A program made the position numbers and the translations under genes. Shown here piece by piece: positions 9,190 through 17,272 of a DNA stretch of 64,000 bases. Each line of letters starts with the position of its first letter. The stretch's first letter is position 1. The notes beneath the pieces were generated by a model that saw nothing but the letters and a program-made list of their open reading frames with translations, made no database searches and was not told the origin of the DNA. Origin of the DNA: Halorarum halophilum (lineage in GTDB: Archaea > Halobacteriota > Halobacteria > Halobacteriales > Haloferacaceae); contig NZ_CP058529.1 of NCBI RefSeq assembly GCF_013401515.1, forward strand, positions 1,550,001 to 1,614,000. Reading direction: 5' to 3'.

Positions 9190-10467
9190 ATGAGCCTCGC
9201 CGTCGAGCACGACGACCTGGTGACGTTCCGCAGGGACCTCCACCGCCACCCCGAACCCGCGTGGTGCGAGTTCTACACGACCGCCCGCATCGTCTCGGAG
9301 CTGGAGACGCGCGACGTGGACGAGATCCACTACGGCCCGGGGATCCTCGGCTCCGAGCGCATGAACGTGCCAGACGACGACGAACTGGCCGAGTGGTTCG
9401 AGCGGGCGAAGGACGCCGGCGCCCGCGAGGACATCCTCGCGGAGCTCGAGGGCGGGTACACCGGCGCGGTCGCGGTGATTCGGCGGGGCGACGGGCCCGT
9501 CGTCGGCCTGCGGGTGGACATCGACGCGCTCCCCATCCAGGAGGCTGACGCCGAGCACGCGCCCGCCGAGGGCGACTTCCGCTCGGGGAACGAGGGCTGG
9601 ATGCACGCCTGCGGCCACGACGCCCACGCGACGTTCGGCCTCGGCGCCATCGACGAGATCCTCGAGTCCGACTTCGAGGGGACGCTGAAGGTGTTCTTCC
9701 AGCCGGGCGAGGAGCAGATCGTCGGCGGCGAGCCGATGGCCGACTCCGAACTCATCGACGACGTCGAGTACCTCATCGCCTCCCACGTCGGCCTCGACCA
9801 CCCGACGGGCGAGGTCGTCGCCGGCGTCGACGGCTTCCTCGCCGTCTCGCACTTCCTCGCCGAGTTCTCGGGCGAGCCGAGCCACGCGGGCGGCCACCCG
9901 GAGGAGGGGCGGAACACGGTGCAGGCGATGGCTGCAGCGATCCAAAACCTCTACGCCATCCCCCGGCACTCGGACGGCGCGACGCGGGTGAACGCCGGCC
10001 TCGTCGGCGGCGGCACGGCGACGAACATCATCCCGGAGGAGTCGTTCATCGAGGGCGAGGTACGCGGCGAGACGACCGAACTGATGCAGTACATGAACGA
10101 CAAGGCCGAGAACGTCCTCCGGTCGGCCGCGCGGATGCACGACGTCGAGGTCGAGACCGAACGCCTCGGACGGGCCCCCTCGGCGACCTCCGACCAGGAA
10201 CTGGTCGACGTCGTCGCCGACGTCGCCCGCGACGTCACCGGCGTCGATTCGGTGCTCGAACGCGACCAACTCGGCGGCAGCGAGGACGCCACCTTCCTGA
10301 TGCAGGCGGTACAGGACAACGGCGGCTACGCGACCTACGTCGGCATCGGGACGGACCACCCCGGCGGCCACCACACGAGCACGTTCGACGTGGACGAGGA
10401 GTCGCTCGACATCGGCGTCGAGCTGCTCTCGAAGGCGGTACTAGCGGTGGCGGAGCAGCGGCCGTAA
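9190..10467 (+). CDS. M20-family amidohydrolase (AbgA/IAA-amino acid hydrolase-like)
   Basis: A 425-residue zinc peptidase-family hydrolase from ATG 9190. It opens with FRRDLHRHPEPAWCEF, typical of M20D amidohydrolases. Metal and catalytic motifs are visible: GLRVDIDALP (105-114), HACGHDAH (139-146) and PGEEQ (173-176, general base Glu). A dimerisation domain (about 210-330) contains GEPSHAGGHPEEGRN. The 45-residue segment after residue 50 (GSERMN... to GGYTGA) resembles AbgA, which cleaves p-aminobenzoyl-glutamate, more than plain hippurate hydrolases. The substrate is not certain. It stands alone; the next plus gene begins 147 bases later in an AT-rich island. Confidence 0.85.
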   Translation: MSLAVEHDDLVTFRRDLHRHPEPAWCEFYTTARIVSELETRDVDEIHYGPGILGSERMNVPDDDELAEWFERAKDAGAREDILAELEGGYTGAVAVIRRGDGPVVGLRVDIDALPIQEADAEHAPAEGDFRSGNEGWMHACGHDAHATFGLGAIDEILESDFEGTLKVFFQPGEEQIVGGEPMADSELIDDVEYLIASHVGLDHPTGEVVAGVDGFLAVSHFLAEFSGEPSHAGGHPEEGRNTVQAMAAAIQNLYAIPRHSDGATRVNAGLVGGGTATNIIPEESFIEGEVRGETTELMQYMNDKAENVLRSAARMHDVEVETERLGRAPSATSDQELVDVVADVARDVTGVDSVLERDQLGGSEDATFLMQAVQDNGGYATYVGIGTDHPGGHHTSTFDVDEESLDIGVELLSKAVLAVAEQRP

Positions 10468-10614
10468 GTTCGGAAGGAGAGTCGTAGTTTCGATATTTTG
10501 GAGGATTGGATTGCTCGAAACAGCCGGTGAGTAGGTCCGCGAATCTACCTTTAATCATCCTTCGTATCAAGTCAAATCACAAACTCTTAGAAACTCAAAA
10601 CCACTACGAGTAGT

Positions 10615-10872
10615 ATGGAATCTGACCGTTTTGAATTTACAAACTCGCCAGTTCAAACAGGGGCTCTTATTGGCATTCTCGTGGGGGTTGTCCAGAGCTT
10701 CATCTTCCCAGTTGAGTTCTCAGCAGCGACCTTTTTGCTTGTGGGAATAGTCCTTGTCCTCTTCGGAGACCGGTCTTGGCCTGATGTTGGACGTGCCCTG
10801 ATTTCTCTCACCATCGCTACTTCCATCGTCGCAATATTGTACAGGCTCATATTTGGCGGCCCCTGGTTCTAA
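10615..10872 (+). CDS. small membrane protein in an AT-rich island
   Basis: An 85-residue protein with three hydrophobic segments (about 16-31, 36-50 and 60-80) separated by short charged turns (FGDRSWPDVGR). Base composition is clearly lower in GC than every neighbour and codons end often in A or T (for example ttt gaa ttt aca aac), pointing to recent arrival or weak selection. No known family is recognised. The flanks (10480-10930) share the low GC. It ends shortly before the structured repeat at 10994. Confidence 0.6.
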   Translation: MESDRFEFTNSPVQTGALIGILVGVVQSFIFPVEFSAATFLLVGIVLVLFGDRSWPDVGRALISLTIATSIVAILYRLIFGGPWF

Positions 10873-10993
10873 ATTGGATACCGCTGGAATACTACTTACT
10901 GCACTAAGCAATCAGTGATTCACCTGTACGTAACGATTAGTGGTGAGGTGTCGACGAGGCCCAGCAACCGGTTGCGGTTCGCACCAGCGTCGG

Positions 10994-11190
10994 TACCGTG
11001 AGCGAGGGAGGCGTGGCTTCGCCAGGCCGACCGTGGCTCGCGGCCTTTTTGGCATCACGGGAAATCGAAGATTTCCCGTTAGTAGTGGGATTCCGGAGGA
11101 ATCCCACAACATGAACGGGTTTGCGGGGGGTCTGGCCGCAGCGCGTCGGCGGAGCCGACGCGCGAGGACATGCCCCCCGCAAAAGAGGTT
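10994..11190. repeat. four-hairpin structured element between convergent genes, copy A
   Basis: Four hairpins in series: H0 10996-11043 (arms ccgtgagc/ggctcgcgg), H1 11057-11079 (acgggaaatc ... gatttcccgt), H2 11085-11107 (gtgggattcc/ggaatcccac) and H3 11120-11183 (tttgcgggggg/ccccccgcaaa with an inner gcgcgtcggc/gccgacgcgc). A T5 run follows H0 on the plus strand (11046-11050), and CTCTTTTG follows the lipid-reductase stop on the minus strand. Copy B at 44448-44628 keeps every hairpin while changing most arm sequences. The gap 10873-11192 holds no gene. Confidence 0.75.
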
Positions 11191-11192
11191 CG

Positions 11193-12563
11193 TTAGTACT
11201 TGGGATCCGCGCCCGTGACCGCGTACACCTCGTCCATCAGGTCGTCGCGCTGCTCCTGCCAGATCTCGAACGCGCCCGGTTTCGAGGGGTATCGGTCGTA
11301 GTGCTCGATGAGCTCCTCGGCGTAGCCCTTCACCTGGTAGAAGTCCCTGATCTGCTGCCAGTACCCGTAGCTGTCGATGGCGGTACGGAGCTTCAGCTTC
11401 CACCCCATCGACGTCTTCCCCGAGTAGAGCGCCTCCGCGAGCTTCTCGCCGGGCAGGGAGGCAAGCAGGCCCATCAGGTCGTCCACGTCCACCGCGGTCG
11501 CGAGGATGTTGTACACGTCCAGCCCGGCGTACCGGCCGCCGAAGTGGTCCATGACGCGCTCGTTGTAGTGCCACAGCGCCTCCTCGGAGGTGTCGCCCTC
11601 GCCGATGGCCCTGACGGCCTGCTCTGCGGCGTACTTGCCGGCGTAGGCCGCGCCCGCGATACCGCCGCCGGTCGTGGGGTTGACGTGGCCCGCGGCGTCG
11701 CCGACGGCGACGAACCCCGGCGCGACCGCCGAGTCGTACGGCCGGCGCGTGGGGAGAGCGGCGCCGAGCTTGTCCTTCACCGTCGCGCCCGCGAACTCCG
11801 CGCGGTTGCGGAGGTCCTGCTTGAGGTCCTCGACGAGCTTCATCGGCTCCTCGGTCATCTGGAAGCCGAGCCCGGCGTTGATCTCCGTGCTCGTGCGTGG
11901 GAAGTACCAGACGTAACCCGCAGCCGTGGTGGTCGGCTTGAACACGAGCGCGTCGGTCCACTCCACCGGCTCCTGGACCTCGACGACCTCGCGGTAGGCG
12001 GAACAGAACTGCGAGTAGGAGACGTTCGTGTCGAACGTCGCGTCCGAGAGGTCGGCCTTGTCCTGGAGGATGGAGAGCGAGCCGGCGGCGTCGACGACGA
12101 CCTCGGCGTCGTACTCCACGACGTCGCCCTTCCGTTTGGCGCGGACGCCGGTGACCCGGCCGTCGTCGTCCTGGGTGACGTCCTGGACGACCGTGTCGTA
12201 GTGGAAGTCGACGCCCTTGGCCGCGGCGCCGTCGATGATGCGCCGGCCGTACTCCCACCGGTCGATGACGGCGAGCTCGCCGGGGACGGGGATCTCGAGG
12301 ACCGTGTCGTGGCTCGGGATCTCGAAGCGGCCGTGGGTCACGTCGGTGTTCGTGAACGCCGGCTCGATGGCCTCCTTCGGGATGGCGTCCGGGAACGCGT
12401 CCGCGCCCTTCAGCGCGTCGCCGCAGGCGATGTGGCCCGCCTCCTCCTCGTCCTTGCGCTCGACGACGACGACGTCCAGGCCCGCCTCGGCGGCCGTGGC
12501 CGCCGCGTAGCAGCCCGCCGTGCCAGCGCCGACGACCGCGATGTCCGGCTCGTAGGTACTCAT
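11193..12563 (-). CDS. digeranylgeranylglycerophospholipid reductase (geranylgeranyl reductase family)
   Basis: A 456-residue FAD enzyme that saturates the isoprenoid chains of archaeal membrane lipids at the cell membrane. The N-terminal Rossmann motif is VVGAGTAGCYAAATAAEAG (10-28), followed by the family sequence around CGDALKG (Cys near 47). The second FAD segment is FVAVGDAAGHVNPTTGGGI (~300-318). Length matches haloarchaeal geranylgeranyl reductases. Its own promoter is likely the gagtttagg stretch 25-33 bases upstream (12588-12596). The stop codon is followed almost at once by the structured element at 10994-11190. Some family members act on chlorophyll or menaquinone side chains; archaeal lipid is the expected substrate here. 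Confidence 0.88.
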   Translation of the reverse strand: MSTYEPDIAVVGAGTAGCYAAATAAEAGLDVVVVERKDEEEAGHIACGDALKGADAFPDAIPKEAIEPAFTNTDVTHGRFEIPSHDTVLEIPVPGELAVIDRWEYGRRIIDGAAAKGVDFHYDTVVQDVTQDDDGRVTGVRAKRKGDVVEYDAEVVVDAAGSLSILQDKADLSDATFDTNVSYSQFCSAYREVVEVQEPVEWTDALVFKPTTTAAGYVWYFPRTSTEINAGLGFQMTEEPMKLVEDLKQDLRNRAEFAGATVKDKLGAALPTRRPYDSAVAPGFVAVGDAAGHVNPTTGGGIAGAAYAGKYAAEQAVRAIGEGDTSEEALWHYNERVMDHFGGRYAGLDVYNILATAVDVDDLMGLLASLPGEKLAEALYSGKTSMGWKLKLRTAIDSYGYWQQIRDFYQVKGYAEELIEHYDRYPSKPGAFEIWQEQRDDLMDEVYAVTGADPKY

Positions 12564-12668
12564 TGGCCGAAACTCCCTCCCGACGCGCCTAAACTCTTTA
12601 TTCCCTGAACGGCGCCGATTCCGATCGGTGGATGGTCTCTTGGTCGGCGAGAACGGGGTGCAGACCGC

Positions 12669-12785
12669 GAAAGCCCCCCGGCTCTCGGCTCGGGGCGGCC
12701 GCTGCGCTCCTCACTCGGCTCGCTTTGCTCGCCTCGTTGCGGTGCTTGTCGGTCCGCGCCAGCGCCGAGAGCCGCGGCCCCTTTC
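12669..12785. repeat. inverted repeat flanking a GC-rich core
   Basis: The 21-base arm at 12669-12689 (gaaagccccc, then cggctctcggc) is matched in reverse by 12764-12785 (gccgagagccg, then cggcccctttc). They enclose ~74 bases rich in ctcgc/ctcgct words. The sequence continues into ttcagtcccaccc. It lies in the 400-base gap 12564-12963 between two minus-strand genes, with no gene in it. Confidence 0.55.
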
Positions 12786-12823
12786 AGTCCCACCCGCCAG
12801 TGTGTCGGTTATGGTCGCAGGCG

Positions 12824-12852
12824 GACTACCGAATGTACCGCGTTCGGTAGTC
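12824..12852. repeat. perfect 10-bp inverted repeat downstream of the importer operon
   Basis: gactaccgaa (12824-12833) and ttcggtagtc (12843-12852) form a perfect hairpin with a nine-base loop. It lies about 110 bases past the stop of the last ABC permease gene on the minus strand and has no T-run beside it, so a classic terminator is doubtful; mRNA 3'-end protection or a protein site are alternatives. Confidence 0.45.
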
Positions 12853-12963
12853 GGGTAGGGCGTCGCTGATTCGATTCCGAAACGCGCGACTGAGGGAATC
12901 GACGGGCCAGTCCGACGTTACGAAATCAGCCAGAGCGTCGGCGGCGATGGACGCGAAAACCCG

Positions 12964-14118
12964 CTACTCCTCGCCGGACTCGTAGTGATCGCCGGCGGCC
13001 TCGGGGATGCGCGTCCGGCCGAACAGCGCGAGCACGACGATGACGGTGATGTAGGGAACCGTTCGGACCAGCGCGGCCGGCACGGCGAAGATGTCCCGCG
13101 CCTGCAGGGTGAGCTGGAGCGCGTCGAGTCCCGCGAACAGCAGCGTCGACAGCAGCGCGCCGATCGGGTTGTAGTTGCCGAACAGGTACGCCACGATGGC
13201 GATGAACCCCTTGCCGTTCACCATCGTCGGGCCGTTGCCCGTGAACTGGCCGAGCGAGAGCGCCAGGGCCGCGCCGCCGATACCGGCGAGCACGCCCGAG
13301 AGGATGGCCGCCTTGTAGCGCACGAGCGAGACGTTCACGCCGGCGGTGTCGAGCGCCTTCGGGTTCTCGCCTGAGGCCCGAACGTGCCGGCCGAACGCGG
13401 TGCGGTTGAGCACCCACCAGCAGACCGCGACCGCGACGAACATGAGGTACACGACGGGGGTGGCGTTGAACAGCGCGCCGACGGTGGGGAGCCCCGCCGC
13501 CCGGGCCATCCAGTCGACGACGACCGTCGAGAGCACCGGAACCCCGCTCTCCGCCAGCATCGCCGGAACCGTTCGGAACGTCGCCACGCCGTCGGTGTTC
13601 GTGCTCCCGTAGACGACCTGCGAGAGGAACGGCGCCAGCCCGAGCGCGATGAGCCACACCGCGAGCCCCGCGATGATCTGGTCGGCGCGGAACTCGATGC
13701 AGACGACCGCGAACAGCAGCGCGAGGAGTGCGGAGGCGACGATGCCGCCGCCCAGGCCGAACCAGACGCTCCCGGTGATGTCGGTGACGTACACGCCCGC
13801 GAACGCGGCGATGATGAGCAGCCCCTCGAGCCCGATGTTGATGACGCCGGACTTCTCGGCGAAGATGCCCCCGAGCGCCGCGAACGCGATGGGCACTGAG
13901 AGCCGGAGCGCCGACGACATCGTCGTGTTCGCGAACAATACGTCCACGAATCGTCCGAGGGGAGTGTCAGGAAGGAGTTGGCCGGCGACCACGACGAGCG
14001 CGAACATCGCCAGCACCGCGAGGCCGATACCGGTTCTGAGCCCGAGCGAGGAGAACCGATCGAGGAGCGTCCCGTTCCCGTCGGAATCGCCTCCGTCGTC
14101 CGCGTCGGTCCCGCTCAT
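12964..14118 (-). CDS. ABC transporter permease, BMP/nucleoside-type, second subunit
   Basis: A 384-residue membrane protein of the BPD_transp_2 family (like YufQ/NupQ) with about nine helices. The family stretch GGIFAEKSGVINIGLEGLL lies near residues 83-101, and FGRHVRASGENPKALDTAGV is the cytoplasmic loop that contacts the ATPase. It is the last gene of the importer cluster: its ATG overlaps the previous stop by 4 bases (ATGA). Together with the ABC ATPase, the other permease and the BMP lipoprotein it forms a nucleoside- or sugar-type uptake system. The ligand is inferred from family, not visible. Confidence 0.9.
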   Translation of the reverse strand: MSGTDADDGGDSDGNGTLLDRFSSLGLRTGIGLAVLAMFALVVVAGQLLPDTPLGRFVDVLFANTTMSSALRLSVPIAFAALGGIFAEKSGVINIGLEGLLIIAAFAGVYVTDITGSVWFGLGGGIVASALLALLFAVVCIEFRADQIIAGLAVWLIALGLAPFLSQVVYGSTNTDGVATFRTVPAMLAESGVPVLSTVVVDWMARAAGLPTVGALFNATPVVYLMFVAVAVCWWVLNRTAFGRHVRASGENPKALDTAGVNVSLVRYKAAILSGVLAGIGGAALALSLGQFTGNGPTMVNGKGFIAIVAYLFGNYNPIGALLSTLLFAGLDALQLTLQARDIFAVPAALVRTVPYITVIVVLALFGRTRIPEAAGDHYESGEE

Positions 14119-15416
14119 CGGTCCTCACCTCCCTCGCTCCCGCCGTCGTCGTCGACGACCCGTCCGCCGTCCGCGGCGACGGTGTCGCGCTCGGCGGTGT
14201 CGAGGCCGGCGTACCGGCCGGCCATCCGGAAGAACTCCGGCATCGCGACGAAGAGGACGATGAGCCCCCGGAGCACGCCGACGAGCTGGGGCGGCACGTC
14301 CGTCCCCACGTCGACGACGATGCTGCCCGATTTGAGCACGCCGAACAGCAGCGCCGCGGCCGCCACCCCGAGCGGGTTGTTCCCCGCGAGGATGGAGACG
14401 GTGATGCCGTCGAAGCCGTAGTCGGGGACGCCCGTCTGGAAGTTGCCGAGGATCATCATGACGTACACCGCGCCGCCGATGCCGGCGAGCGCGCCCGAGA
14501 GCGCCATGCTGGCGACGACCGTCCGCGCCGCGTCGACGCCGCCGTACTCGGCGGCCTCGGGCTGGAGCCCGCTCGTCCGGAGGTCGTAGCCGAACGCGGT
14601 TCGGACGAGCAGGTACGCCATCGCGGCCGCGAGCACCAGCGCGAAGCCGAGCGCGAGCAGCGACACGTTCGCCCGGTCGGGGAACACGACGCGCGGGAAC
14701 ACGGCGTACTCGGGCAGCGCACGCGTCTGGGTCGCGAAGCTGTCGGGGTCCTTGAAGTGGTTCTGGACGAGATACAGCGCGACCGAGGTGGCGACGAAGT
14801 TCAGCATGATCGTCGTGATCACCTCGTTGGCGTCGGCGTACGCCTTCAGCGCGCCGGGGATCGCCCCGAACAGCCCGCCCGCCACCGCCCCGACGACGAG
14901 GCCGAACGGGACGAGCACGAGCGTCCCGACGAGCCCCGAGACGAACGAGGAGGCGGCGAGCACCGCGAGCGCCGTCGCCAGCGCGCCGACGACGAGTTGG
15001 CCCTGGCCGCCGATGTTGAAGATGCCGGCCTTGAACGCGACTGCGACCGCGAGCCCCGTGAACAGCAGCACCGTCGTCTCCCCGAGCGTCGTGGCGAACT
15101 GGCCGTTCAGCGGGTTCTCCGCGAGGTTCCCGAACGCGCCGAGGAACAGCCGGTCGTACACGACGAACGGGTCGTAGCAGAAGCCGACCCCGAGCAGCGA
15201 GTACGCCGCCGACTGGCACGACGTCATCCGACCCGCGCCGAGGATGAGGAAGAAGCCGATGACGACCGACAGCAGCAGCGCCGACCCGGAGATGAGGAGC
15301 CGCTCGGTCGCGGAGGCGCGCGTGAGCCGGGCGAGCAGCGGCGTCGCCCGCTCGCGGAACGCCGAGAACCGGCCGTCGCCCGCATCGTCGTCCGACGGCG
15401 GGCCGCCCTCACTCAT
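14115..15416 (-). CDS. ABC transporter permease, BMP/nucleoside-type, first subunit
   Basis: A 433-residue permease (like YufP/NupP) with about ten hydrophobic helices after a charged ~40-residue N-terminus. Family stretches include FKAGIFNIGGQGQLVVGA and FGYDLRTSGLQPEAAEYGGVD, the latter being the ATPase-coupling loop. The ATG at 15416 overlaps the ATPase stop by 8 bases, and its own stop overlaps the next permease start by 4, so the three are tightly coupled. Two different permeases per complex is normal for this family. Confidence 0.9.
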   Translation of the reverse strand: MSEGGPPSDDDAGDGRFSAFRERATPLLARLTRASATERLLISGSALLLSVVIGFFLILGAGRMTSCQSAAYSLLGVGFCYDPFVVYDRLFLGAFGNLAENPLNGQFATTLGETTVLLFTGLAVAVAFKAGIFNIGGQGQLVVGALATALAVLAASSFVSGLVGTLVLVPFGLVVGAVAGGLFGAIPGALKAYADANEVITTIMLNFVATSVALYLVQNHFKDPDSFATQTRALPEYAVFPRVVFPDRANVSLLALGFALVLAAAMAYLLVRTAFGYDLRTSGLQPEAAEYGGVDAARTVVASMALSGALAGIGGAVYVMMILGNFQTGVPDYGFDGITVSILAGNNPLGVAAAALLFGVLKSGSIVVDVGTDVPPQLVGVLRGLIVLFVAMPEFFRMAGRYAGLDTAERDTVAADGGRVVDDDGGSEGGEDR

Positions 15417-17085
15417 GGCTCACCTCGCCCGAGCCGGGATCCCGGCTCGGGTCACCCACCTCGTCGGACTCCGAGGTCCGGCCCGGACTCCCCCCCTCCG
15501 TGACCGCCCCCGTCGAGGCGTGCGGCACCGACTCGGGCTCCTCGCCCGCCATCAGCAGCCCGAGCTGTTCCTCGGTCACCTCGTCGGGGTCGACGACGGC
15601 GACGATGCGGCCGCGGTACATCACGGCGAGGCGGTCGGAGAGCCCCCGGACCTCGTCAAGCTTCGAGGAGACGAGGAGCACCCCCCGGCCGTCGTCCCGG
15701 AGGTCGACGAGCCGGTCGTGGATGAACTCCGTCGAGCCGATGTCGACGCCGCGGGTCGGGTGGGAGGCGACGAGGCAGGTCGGCTCGCGGGCGAACTCAC
15801 GCCCGACGATGAACTTCTGCTGGTTGCCCCCGGAGAGCGACTTCGCGGTCGCGGCCGCGTCCGGCGGCCGCACGTCGTACTCCGCGATCACGTCCTCGGC
15901 GTGGTCGCCGGCGTGCTCCCAGTCGAGGCGCCCGCCGCGAGCGAACGGCTCGTCGTGCTGGGAGCCGAGCACGCCGTTCTCGGTCAGGTCGAAGTCCATG
16001 ACGAGCCCGCGCTCCTGCCGGTCCTCGGGGATGTACGCCATGCCGGAGCGCGTTCGCTCGCGCCGCGACGCCTCCGTCACGTCCCTGCCAGCGAGCGTCA
16101 CGCTGCCCGCCTCGGGCTCGCGCAGGCCGGTGATCACGTCGACGAGTTCGGACTGTCCGTTGCCGTCGACGCCGGCGATGCCGAACACCTCGCCCTCGTG
16201 GAGCGTGAACGAGACGTCGTCGACGGCGGTCACGTCCCGGTCGTCGGTCGCCGAGACGCCCGACACGTCGAGGATCGGCCCGCCGGGGTCGGCCGGCGCC
16301 GAGTCGGTCTCGAGCACCACCTCGCGCCCGACCATCAGTTCGGCGAGCTCCTCCCGGGAGGTGTCGTCGGTCCGGACGCTGCCGACGTTTCGCCCGTCGC
16401 GGAGCACCGTCACCTCGTCGGCCGCCTCCAGCGCCTCTCCCAGCTTGTGCGTGATGAAGATGACCGTCTTCCCCTGCTCGGTCAGCTCCTCGAGCACCCC
16501 GAACAGGTCCTCGACCTCCTGGGGCGTGAGCACCGCCGTCGGCTCGTCGAGGATGAGGACGTCGGCACCGCGGTACAGCGCCTTCAGGATCTCGACGCGC
16601 TGCTGGACGCCGACGCTCACGTCCGCGACCGTCGCGTCGGGTTCCACGTCGAAGCCGTACCGCTCGGAGAGGTCGAGCACGGCGGCCCGGGCGGCGTCCC
16701 GGTCGATCGCCAGCCCGCCCCACTTGCGCGGCTCGTTGCCGAGCGTGATGTTCTCGGCGACGGTCATCGGGTCGACCAGCATGAAGTGCTGGTGGATCAT
16801 CCCGACCCCGGCGTCGATTGCGTCCCGCGGCGAGTCGAACCGGCGCGGCGGGTCGGCGTACTCGCCGTCCTCGTCCGTCTCCAGCCCGTCGCCGTCGACG
16901 TACACCTCGCCCTCGGTCGGGTCGTACAGCCCGTAGAGGACGTTCATCAGCGTCGTCTTGCCGGCGCCGTTCTCGCCGAGCAGGGCGTGCACCGTCCCTC
17001 GCTCGACGGACAGCGTCACGTCGTCGTTGGCGACGACTCCGGGGAAGCGTTTCGTGATCCCGTCGAGACGAACCGCCTCAGTCAT
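15409..17085 (-). CDS. ABC transporter ATP-binding protein with two ABC domains (nucleoside/sugar type)
   Basis: A 558-residue fused ATPase, the standard form in ribose- and BMP-type importers. Domain 1 has Walker A GENGAGKTT (37-45), signature VSVGVQQRVEIL and Walker B VLILDEPTAVLTP. Domain 2 (from ~residue 275) has a degenerate Walker A, GVDGNGQSE, and the signature LSGGNQQKFIVGREF, typical of the weak second site in YufO/RbsA proteins. The ATG at 17085 has its own TATA-like cataaacgg (17111-17119, read on minus) with an 8-bp inverted repeat between TATA and start, so it is probably transcribed apart from the BMP gene. Confidence 0.93.
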   Translation of the reverse strand: MTEAVRLDGITKRFPGVVANDDVTLSVERGTVHALLGENGAGKTTLMNVLYGLYDPTEGEVYVDGDGLETDEDGEYADPPRRFDSPRDAIDAGVGMIHQHFMLVDPMTVAENITLGNEPRKWGGLAIDRDAARAAVLDLSERYGFDVEPDATVADVSVGVQQRVEILKALYRGADVLILDEPTAVLTPQEVEDLFGVLEELTEQGKTVIFITHKLGEALEAADEVTVLRDGRNVGSVRTDDTSREELAELMVGREVVLETDSAPADPGGPILDVSGVSATDDRDVTAVDDVSFTLHEGEVFGIAGVDGNGQSELVDVITGLREPEAGSVTLAGRDVTEASRRERTRSGMAYIPEDRQERGLVMDFDLTENGVLGSQHDEPFARGGRLDWEHAGDHAEDVIAEYDVRPPDAAATAKSLSGGNQQKFIVGREFAREPTCLVASHPTRGVDIGSTEFIHDRLVDLRDDGRGVLLVSSKLDEVRGLSDRLAVMYRGRIVAVVDPDEVTEEQLGLLMAGEEPESVPHASTGAVTEGGSPGRTSESDEVGDPSRDPGSGEVSHE

Positions 17086-17086
17086 T

Positions 17087-17109
17087 CGTCACCGCTTTCG
17101 ACGGTGACG
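17087..17109. promoter_or_regulatory. 8-bp perfect inverted repeat at the ABC importer start (candidate operator)
   Basis: cgtcaccg (17087-17094) and cggtgacg (17102-17109) are perfectly paired around a seven-base spacer. The repeat sits between the TATA-like element (17111-17119) and the ATG at 17085, where a bound repressor would cover the predicted transcription start. A role in mRNA folding is the alternative. Confidence 0.4.
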
Positions 17110-17272
17110 CCATAAACGGCCCGTTTCTGGCCGGGTCGGTCGGTCGAGGAAGAATCGCGGCCGACGAGCGGCTCCGCTCGAGGCCGGGCCTGCCAGGTCG
17201 TGAGGGAGTCGACAGTCGGAAAGTCCCGATAGGTCGTGAAAACGCGGCCGGGCGGTCGGCGGGTGGGCCGAC

